A stretch of DNA of 9,130 nt from Anaerolineales bacterium (GTDB lineage: Bacteria; Chloroflexota; Anaerolineae; Anaerolineales; UBA11858): assembly GCA_015485245.1 (NCBI GenBank), contig WFTY01000222.1, positions 1 through 9,130 of the forward strand, written 5' to 3'. Positions 1 through 4,907 of this stretch are shown in pieces. How positions within the stretch are numbered: position 1 is the stretch's first letter; each line of letters starts with the position of its first letter. The notes beneath the pieces were generated by a model that saw nothing but the letters and a program-made list of their open reading frames with translations, was not told where the DNA came from and ran no database searches. Made by a program: the position numbers and the translations under genes.

Positions 1-1
1 C

Positions 2-1144
2 CTGCTTATCCTCCCCCTGGCACTGCTGACCGCCTGCCAGACCGCGCCTGCCCTGAGCCAAGTCGAAATCGAAAGGCCCGCCCCAACCGCGCTGACGACG
101 AGTGCCCCGCCGCCTGCCCTCACCGCTCCCACCTCTACCAGCTCTCTCGCGGACACAGCCACGCCAGAACCGCCCACCCCCACAGCAGTGCCCACCGCAA
201 CGGTCACACCGGCACCACCGCGCACCGAGCTGCTCTTCACCGGAGTGATCGTGCCGGCGCGTTGCGTCCAGGCGGAAATTGACGCCCGCGGCGAGGCCGA
301 TTACCTCTACGCCGATGTGCGCGCCATCATCGAAAAAGCCGATCTAGCCATCGGCACGCTCAACGCCGCCCTGAGCGATTACCCGCCGCGCACCGGTTGC
401 GTATCCACCTTTGTGCTTGTTGGCGGCTCGATCAACGCCGACGCGATGGCCAGCGCCGGATTCGACCTGGTAAGCGCCGCCACCAACCACATCAAAAACT
501 GTGGCCTCACCAGTTGCGGCGACCGCGCTTTCCTGGACACGCTTGCCAACCTGGAGCGCGTCGGCGTCACGCCCATTGGCGCCGGGTTGAATCTGGCAGA
601 CGCGTTGCAGCCGGTGGTGGTCATCCAAAATGGCATCCGCTTTGGGTTTGTCTCTCTGGGGGAAGTGGAACCCAACGCCTTTGCCGACGAAGACACCCCC
701 GGCATCGCCGTATTGACAGAGGAGAACCTGCGCTCCGCCATCGCCGCCGCCCGCGCCGTCTCCGACGTAGTCATCGCCATGCCGCATTGGGGGCCGGATT
801 ACGCCGAAGTGCCCAACTACCGTCAACTGGAATTCGCTCAAGTCGCCGTGGACGCTGGAGCCGACCTGGTGATCGGCAATCACGCGCATGTCATTCAGGG
901 AATGCAAACCCTGGACGGCGTGCCCGTGTTCTACGGGTTGGGGAGTTTCGTCTTCGACCAGGACTGGTCACGCGAGACCCAACAGGGGATCATGGTGCGA
1001 GTGCGCTTTCTGGGAACACAAATCGAAGGCTACGATGTCATCCCCGTACACATAGACGGCAATGGGCGCGTGTACGTGGCATCCGCTGAAGAAGCCGCCG
1101 AAATCCTGGGGCGGTTCCGCGAGATCAGCGCCAGGATCCCCTAA
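2..1144 (+). CDS. CapA-family (poly-gamma-glutamate biosynthesis-like) lipoprotein, 5' partial
   Basis: The reading frame is open from the left edge, giving 380 visible residues; the start codon lies outside. The first visible residues are the hydrophobic end of a signal peptide finishing in a lipobox (LTAC, Cys at visible residue 12), so this is probably a lipid-anchored exported protein. A Pro/Thr/Ala-rich linker of about 60 residues follows, then a CapA/PgsA metallophosphatase-like domain from about residue 76. Conserved CapA blocks are present: the NH pair (162-163), HWG (262-264), DAGADLVIGNHAHV (284-297) and a GLGSFVFDQ block (312-320). The GTG at 188 is in frame but would discard the lipoprotein signal, so it is not the true start. 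Two usual metal-site positions are altered: the Asp of the first GD motif is Val (82), and the NLE motif reads TLN. CapA proteins are linked to polyglutamate capsule synthesis, but many homologues have unknown function. No capB or capC gene is visible, so the role is open. Confidence 0.85.
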   Translation: MLILPLALLTACQTAPALSQVEIERPAPTALTTSAPPPALTAPTSTSSLADTATPEPPTPTAVPTATVTPAPPRTELLFTGVIVPARCVQAEIDARGEADYLYADVRAIIEKADLAIGTLNAALSDYPPRTGCVSTFVLVGGSINADAMASAGFDLVSAATNHIKNCGLTSCGDRAFLDTLANLERVGVTPIGAGLNLADALQPVVVIQNGIRFGFVSLGEVEPNAFADEDTPGIAVLTEENLRSAIAAARAVSDVVIAMPHWGPDYAEVPNYRQLEFAQVAVDAGADLVIGNHAHVIQGMQTLDGVPVFYGLGSFVFDQDWSRETQQGIMVRVRFLGTQIEGYDVIPVHIDGNGRVYVASAEEAAEILGRFREISARIP

Positions 1145-1150
1145 ACGGCT

Positions 1151-1177
1151 GGTGGCGGGACGCTGTACGCCGCCACC
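1151..1177. terminator. hairpin between convergent genes
   Basis: A perfect 8-base inverted repeat, GGTGGCGG (1151-1158) and CCGCCACC (1170-1177), encloses an 11-base loop. It lies in the 46-base gap between two convergent genes, 6 bases after the CapA stop and 13 bases after the permease stop. Position and GC-rich stem suggest a bidirectional terminator. No T tract follows on either strand, so this is a weak call based mostly on location. Confidence 0.4.
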
Positions 1178-1190
1178 GGAACACTGCTCC

Positions 1191-2027
1191 TCAGTCCCTC
1201 ACCCAGAGCAGCGATCGCGCCCCCCACACCAGCCCAAAAATCGCCGTCGAGGTCAACACAATGGCCGAGCCGGAAGCAATGCTGAGGTAATACGAAGCGT
1301 ACAACCCCACCACACCGGCCAGTGAAGCCAGGGCAGCGGCCAACGCCATCATCACCGCCAGTCGGTGAGTGAGCAGATACGCCGTCGCCGCCGGAGTCAC
1401 CAGCATGGCGACCATCAACGCCACCCCCACCGTTTGCAGGGCAACCACAATCGTCACCGCGATGACCACCAACAGCAGAAAATCCAGCAGACGCACCGGC
1501 AGGCGCAGCGTCGCTGCCAGGATGGGATCAAAGGAAAGCACCATGAATTCCTTGTAAAACGCCCAGATAGTCAGCAGCACCAACCCGCCGAAGAAGCCCA
1601 TCCGCCAGAGATCGTCCGCCTGTACGCCAAGCACATTCCCAAAGAGAAAGTGCGCCAGGTCTACCGAATAGCTGCGCACGGTGGAGATCAACGCCACCCC
1701 CAGCGCGAACGTCCCGGCGAAGATGATGCCGATGGCGGTATCTTCCTTGATCTTGGTGTTGCGGCTGATCGCACCGATGCCCAGCGAACTGAGGATCGCC
1801 GTCACCAGCGCCCACCAAAAGAGCGAACCGCGCCGGCCATCACCAAGCAGATACCCCACGGCGATGCCCGGCAAAATCGCGTGCGCCAGCGCATCGCCAA
1901 AGAAAGCCATGCCGCGCAGCACAATATACGTCCCCACCACCGCGCACACCACGCCCACCAGCACAGCGGCGACCATGCCGCGCACCATAAAAGCATATTG
2001 CAAAGGAGCCAGAATCACATCCATCAT
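1191..2027 (-). CDS. metal ABC transporter permease, ABC-3 (ZnuB/TroC/MntB) family
   Basis: This 278-residue, strongly hydrophobic protein has about eight to nine membrane helices and is the membrane channel of a divalent metal importer. Family blocks are clear: GDALAHAILPGIAVGYLLG (44-62), EDTAIGIIFAGTFALGVAL (95-113), QTVGVALMVAMLVTPAATAY (198-217) and a late SGSAIVLTSTAIFGLVWG stretch (252-269). Length matches the family. The start is the first of two adjacent ATG codons. It overlaps the ATPase stop as ATGA, which points to translational coupling, and there is no strong Shine-Dalgarno sequence of its own. It is the last gene of the binding protein-ATPase-permease operon. ABC-3 permeases serve zinc, manganese or iron importers, and the sequence does not fix the metal. 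Confidence 0.93.
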   Translation of the reverse strand: MMDVILAPLQYAFMVRGMVAAVLVGVVCAVVGTYIVLRGMAFFGDALAHAILPGIAVGYLLGDGRRGSLFWWALVTAILSSLGIGAISRNTKIKEDTAIGIIFAGTFALGVALISTVRSYSVDLAHFLFGNVLGVQADDLWRMGFFGGLVLLTIWAFYKEFMVLSFDPILAATLRLPVRLLDFLLLVVIAVTIVVALQTVGVALMVAMLVTPAATAYLLTHRLAVMMALAAALASLAGVVGLYASYYLSIASGSAIVLTSTAIFGLVWGARSLLWVRD

Positions 2028-2884
2028 CGGGGTTCACCAGCATGCCGGCCCTCATCGCAACAGGTATCCCCTAAAGCGAGCGTCCCCTCCCCGGTTTCCA
2101 CCAGCCGCAGGTGGCCGCTGTAGGCGTGCAGCAGGTTCTCCGGGGTAAGCACCTGTACGGCAGGGCCAAACCCCACCAGCTGACGATTCAGCAGCAAAAC
2201 GGGATCAAAATGCCGGGCGGCGATTTCAAGATCGTGCAACGAGACCAACACAGTCACCTCTTGCTGGCGCAAAGCATCTAAAATAACGAAAACATCCTCC
2301 TGCGATTGCACGTCCAGGCCGCTCAGGGGTTCGTCCATCAGCACCAGTTCGGCCTCCTGCGCCAGCGCGCGGGCGATGAACATGCGCTGCTGTTGCCCGC
2401 CAGAAAGCTGGCTGATCTGCCGGTCGGCAAGGTCGGTCAGGTTGACGGTTTCCAACGCCTGGTGGACGCGCTGGTGATCCTCGCGCCGCGGGTTGCGGAA
2501 CAACCCCATGCGCCCCACACGCCCCATCATCACCACATCCGCCACCCTGACGGGAAAGCGCCAGTCCACCTGGTTGCGTTGCGGCAGGTAAGCAATGCAG
2601 ATGTGTCCTCCCGGCTCATGTCCAAAGACGTCGACCTTTCCATCGTCAGGGGACAGCACCCCGGCGATCACCTTAAGCAACGTGCTTTTGCCAGCGCCGT
2701 TTGGCCCTACCACGGCCAGCCGGTCGCCACGGTGCAAACTAAAACTGATGCCCTCCAACGCCACACGCCCATCATAGGCCACGCGCAGGTCTTGCACGCG
2801 GAGAACAGGAATATCCGAGGGGTGCGGCGCGCGCTGCTTGCTCCAATGGCGCGAGGTGCGCTGTAATTCGCTCAGGATGGTCAC
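2024..2884 (-). CDS. metal ABC transporter ATP-binding protein (ZnuC/TroB/MntA type)
   Basis: This 286-residue ABC ATPase powers the adjacent importer from the cytoplasmic side. All nucleotide-binding motifs are intact: Walker A GPNGAGKST (60-68), Q-loop Gln in YLPQRN (102), signature LSGGQ (160-164), Walker B LVLMDEP (180-186), D-loop SGLD (188-191) and switch His217. The start is GTG at 2884, set by an AGGAG six bases upstream. The protein begins with about 25 residues ahead of the first beta strand, and has a C-terminal tail after the ATPase core containing a Cys-Cys pair followed by acidic residues and His (about 275-281). That tail is not a general family feature that I recognise. The gene lies 31 bases after the binding-protein gene and overlaps the permease by four bases, so the three are very likely one operon. 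Confidence 0.94.
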   Translation of the reverse strand: MTILSELQRTSRHWSKQRAPHPSDIPVLRVQDLRVAYDGRVALEGISFSLHRGDRLAVVGPNGAGKSTLLKVIAGVLSPDDGKVDVFGHEPGGHICIAYLPQRNQVDWRFPVRVADVVMMGRVGRMGLFRNPRREDHQRVHQALETVNLTDLADRQISQLSGGQQQRMFIARALAQEAELVLMDEPLSGLDVQSQEDVFVILDALRQQEVTVLVSLHDLEIAARHFDPVLLLNRQLVGFGPAVQVLTPENLLHAYSGHLRLVETGEGTLALGDTCCDEGRHAGEPR

Positions 2885-2890
2885 ACCAGG

Positions 2891-2895
2891 CTCCT
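2891..2895 (-). promoter_or_regulatory. ribosome binding site for the ABC ATPase
   Basis: Read on the minus strand, the sequence is AAAAGGAG followed by six bases and then GTG (2884-2882). This spacing is good for a Shine-Dalgarno site and supports the GTG start of the ATPase gene. Confidence 0.7.
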
Positions 2896-2915
2896 TTTCC
2901 CTGTCATAGGCGCAG

Positions 2916-3857
2916 TCATTTCAACGCTTCCACAATCGCGCCGGTATTGTATCGCATATAATCCAGGTACGTCGGCGCTTCACCATCCGGCGCGCTCAGC
3001 GAACCAGTATAGAGAAAGACCAGCTCCACGCCCGTATCGCCAGCGACGCGCTCCGCCAACGAGGGGTTGACCGTGTTGCCCACAAAGAGCGTCGTCACCC
3101 CCAGAGACTGGATGGCGTCCTCCAGCGCGGCCAGTTCACGCGCCGAGGGCGCGGCCAGCGTGCTGTAGCCAGGGATCAGCGCGCCGACTTGCTGAAATCC
3201 ATAAGCGGCGGCGAAGTAACCAAACACGGCATGGTCGGTGACCATCTGCCGGTTTTCCGGGGGAATCTGGGCGACCTGCTCACGAATCCAGGCGTCCAGC
3301 GCCTCCAGCTCGGCCTGATAACGTTCCGCGTTGGCCTGGAATTCCAGCGCGTGTTCCTCATCGAGGGCGCTCAACGCCCCGGCGATTTCCTGCACCCAAC
3401 GGATCACGTTCCGCGGGTCTGTCCAGACGTGAGGGTCGCCTTCTTCCTCAACATGATCGACATCCGCGCTTTCCAGCAGCGCCAGAGGGGCCGAAAGATC
3501 CACCACGCGATCCTGCGATCCCGCGCTCTCCAGCAACGGGGCGAGGAAGACCTCAAACCCCGCGCCGTTGATGAAAATCACATCGGCTTCGGCCACACGG
3601 GCGATATCCTGCGGCGTCGGTTCGAAGTTGTGCGGGTCACTGCCCACTGGCAGCAAGACGTTCAAAGCAATCCATTCGCCCCCCACTTGAGCGACCACGT
3701 CGCCCACGATTGAAGTGGTAGCGACCACGCGCAACGGAGCATGCTCCCCGACAGGTGCAGCCGGTGCTGCGGCGCACCCCGCCAGCAGAAGCGCGGCGCC
3801 GAGCAACAAACACCCCAATCCGAATATATGCAGCGGGTTGAATCTTTTTCCAAGCAT
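2916..3857 (-). CDS. metal ABC transporter substrate-binding lipoprotein (ZnuA/TroA-like, cluster A-I)
   Basis: This is the extracytoplasmic receptor of the metal importer. Numbering is from the ATG at 3857 (313 residues). A signal peptide ends in lipobox LAGC with lipidated Cys28. Metal-ligand motifs are visible: His76 in DPHNFEPTP, His143 in DPHVWTDP and His209 in TDHAVFGYF. The third ligand being His, as in TroA and ZnuA, rather than Glu as in PsaA, favours zinc over manganese. The loop before His143 is short and acidic (DVDHVEEEGD) rather than the long His-rich loop of some zinc receptors. The usual C-terminal ligand Asp (YTDS in relatives) is Gly285 here. An in-frame TTG (3863) and GTG (3860) lie just upstream, but the Shine-Dalgarno AGGTGA sits six bases before the ATG, so ATG is preferred. 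It is the first gene of the three-gene operon. Confidence 0.93.
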   Translation of the reverse strand: MLGKRFNPLHIFGLGCLLLGAALLLAGCAAAPAAPVGEHAPLRVVATTSIVGDVVAQVGGEWIALNVLLPVGSDPHNFEPTPQDIARVAEADVIFINGAGFEVFLAPLLESAGSQDRVVDLSAPLALLESADVDHVEEEGDPHVWTDPRNVIRWVQEIAGALSALDEEHALEFQANAERYQAELEALDAWIREQVAQIPPENRQMVTDHAVFGYFAAAYGFQQVGALIPGYSTLAAPSARELAALEDAIQSLGVTTLFVGNTVNPSLAERVAGDTGVELVFLYTGSLSAPDGEAPTYLDYMRYNTGAIVEALK

Positions 3858-3863
3858 CACCAA

Positions 3864-3869
3864 TCACCT
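3864..3869 (-). promoter_or_regulatory. ribosome binding site deciding the start of the metal-binding lipoprotein
   Basis: On the minus strand AGGTGA is followed by six bases and ATG at 3857. The upstream in-frame TTG touches this element directly and the GTG is only three bases away, so neither is a plausible start. Confidence 0.65.
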
Positions 3870-3882
3870 GAGTGTCCAAAGG

Positions 3883-3907
3883 AAAATGGGCGCAATAATG
3901 CGCCCAT
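3883..3907 (-). terminator. rho-independent terminator after the LysM gene (possible operator of the metal operon)
   Basis: A perfect 9-base stem, ATGGGCGCA (3886-3894) and TGCGCCCAT (3899-3907), has a 4-base loop. On the minus strand it is followed by a run of four T (3886-3883). It begins 28 bases after the LysM stop codon, so it fits a rho-independent terminator for that gene. It also ends only about 25 bases before the start codon of the metal-binding lipoprotein. The operon promoter must therefore overlap it or lie upstream within about 70 bases. A poor promoter match (CTGCAA, 17 bases, CATTAT) would place transcription start in or near the hairpin. Confidence 0.65.
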
Positions 3908-3935
3908 CAAATTCATCTTGCAGAGAAGTGGGGGA

Positions 3936-4721
3936 CTACCCTCCCGGCGTGGGAGTGAGTGTGAAGATCGCGCCGGGGGTGGTCTCGGCGGCGGTCTCTT
4001 CGGTGGTCGCAGCGGTGGGGACCGGCGTCACCAGGTTAACGCGCACCTCGATCACCTGCCCAACGTAGATGCTATTGGGGTTATCTGCCAGCGCCTCGTT
4101 GCGCTTGAGGATATCTTCCACCGTGCTGTTGAACTTAATCGCGATCCCATCCAGTGTGTCGCCTGGCTGAATAGTATATTCCACGCGCGTGCCGGGCGGC
4201 AGGTCTTCCGGCAATGCCGTTGGCGTGGGCAACTCAGTCCCCGGCGGCGGCACCAGGATCTCATCCCCTACTTTGATAATCGGGTTGAGCGGATCCAGCC
4301 CCAGACGTTCGCGGTTGACCTCAATCAGCACCAAAATATCCACATCAAACTGTTCGGCAATCGAGAAAAAGCTATCGCCTTCTTCCACCACATAAATAAA
4401 TGGGCCCGACATGGTCGGCGTCAGGCTGGGTTCCAGCGTATCGGTCGGCGGCAGAGGGGTGGGACTGAGCGTCGGCGTGGCGCTCGGCGGAACAGGGGTA
4501 GCCGTCAAAGTCGCCGTCGGTGTAGGCGTATCCGAAGCCAGCATACCGGCGATATCCAGTGTAGGCGTTTCCGCGCCGGTAACCCAGAAAATCAACACAC
4601 CCGCTCCCACAACCAGCAGCAACGCGGCGAGGACGAGGATTAGCACAGGGGTACGCTCCGATCGCTTCTGCTTTTTGCGATACGAAGCGATGACATCTTT
4701 GGGGGACTCTTGTTTAGCCAT
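3936..4721 (-). CDS. membrane-anchored protein with two LysM domains
   Basis: The protein has 261 residues from the ATG at 4721. A Lys/Arg-rich N-terminus of about 24 residues is followed by one membrane helix (about 26-48), so the rest should face the outside. A Thr/Pro/Ser-rich linker (about 64-104) leads to LysM 1 (about 110-160, starting YVVEEGDSFFSIAEQF). A second short linker leads to LysM 2 (about 182-228, starting YTIQPGDTLDGIAIKF), and the C-terminal tail is again Thr/Pro-rich. LysM domains bind N-acetylglucosamine glycans such as peptidoglycan, so a cell-wall or envelope tethering role is likely. No catalytic domain is present. A GTG five codons upstream (4736) is possible, but it lacks a Shine-Dalgarno site. 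The gene ends before a hairpin terminator and is probably its own unit. Its specific function is unknown. Confidence 0.88.
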   Translation of the reverse strand: MAKQESPKDVIASYRKKQKRSERTPVLILVLAALLLVVGAGVLIFWVTGAETPTLDIAGMLASDTPTPTATLTATPVPPSATPTLSPTPLPPTDTLEPSLTPTMSGPFIYVVEEGDSFFSIAEQFDVDILVLIEVNRERLGLDPLNPIIKVGDEILVPPPGTELPTPTALPEDLPPGTRVEYTIQPGDTLDGIAIKFNSTVEDILKRNEALADNPNSIYVGQVIEVRVNLVTPVPTAATTEETAAETTPGAIFTLTPTPGG

Positions 4722-4773
4722 AGGGTTTCTCTTCACGCAATAGGTTAGAAAAAATCGCGGGGTGGCTGGCTCC

Positions 4774-4855
4774 GATAGCGAACCTGTATTTCACCCTCCC
4801 AAACTGGATTCTACCCCATTTCAGCGGAGATAGCGAATCTGTTATCGCCCCTCCC
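4774..4855. repeat. two copies of a 27-base imperfect direct repeat
   Basis: Copies at 4774-4800 and 4829-4855 are 55 bases apart and match at 21 of 27 positions. Both begin GATAGCGAA, share CTGT after one differing base, and end CCCTCCC. They lie wholly in the intergenic region between the LysM gene and the cytochrome b fusion. They could be regulator-binding sites or the remains of a small dispersed intergenic repeat; nothing in the window decides between these. Confidence 0.55.
4808..4837 (-). promoter_or_regulatory. candidate sigma-70-like promoter for the LysM gene
   Basis: On the minus strand, TTCGCT (4837-4832) is separated by 18 bases from TAGAAT (4813-4808). The -10 box matches consensus at five of six positions; the -35 box matches at only three. 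Its location would give a leader of about 80 bases before the LysM ATG. The -35 region falls inside one of the 27-base repeats. This is a pattern match only. Confidence 0.3.
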
Positions 4856-4881
4856 GCGGGCTTTGCACCTCGCGGGAGGGG
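4848..4881. terminator. strong GC hairpin downstream of the cytochrome b fusion gene
   Basis: An 11-base perfect stem (CCCCTCCCGCG at 4848-4858 and its complement at 4871-4881) has a 12-base loop. It lies 26 bases beyond the stop codon of the cytochrome b fusion gene on the minus strand, as expected of a transcription end. There is no T tract after it on either strand, so it may slow polymerase or protect the 3' end rather than act as a classical rho-independent terminator. One arm overlaps the second 27-base repeat. Confidence 0.5.
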
Positions 4882-4907
4882 GGGCTATGGCAAACGCGTT
4901 GTACGCA

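Noticed and set aside
188..190. GTG as the start of the CapA-like gene
   Set aside because: The same frame is open to the left edge and encodes a lipobox and signal peptide end, so the real start is outside the window.
1365..2148. Plus-strand open frames opposite the permease and ATPase genes
   Set aside because: The products are low-complexity (His, Gln, Arg or Ser, Pro, Thr rich), as expected for the reverse strand of GC-rich membrane protein genes.
3189..3713. Plus-strand open frame (174 codons) opposite the metal-binding lipoprotein gene
   Set aside because: Antisense to a well-supported gene, with no motif or recognisable domain.
4395..4530. Repetitive-looking DNA inside the LysM gene as a tandem repeat or CRISPR
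   Set aside because: It has no regular repeat unit or spacers; it encodes a Thr/Pro-rich linker that remains in frame.
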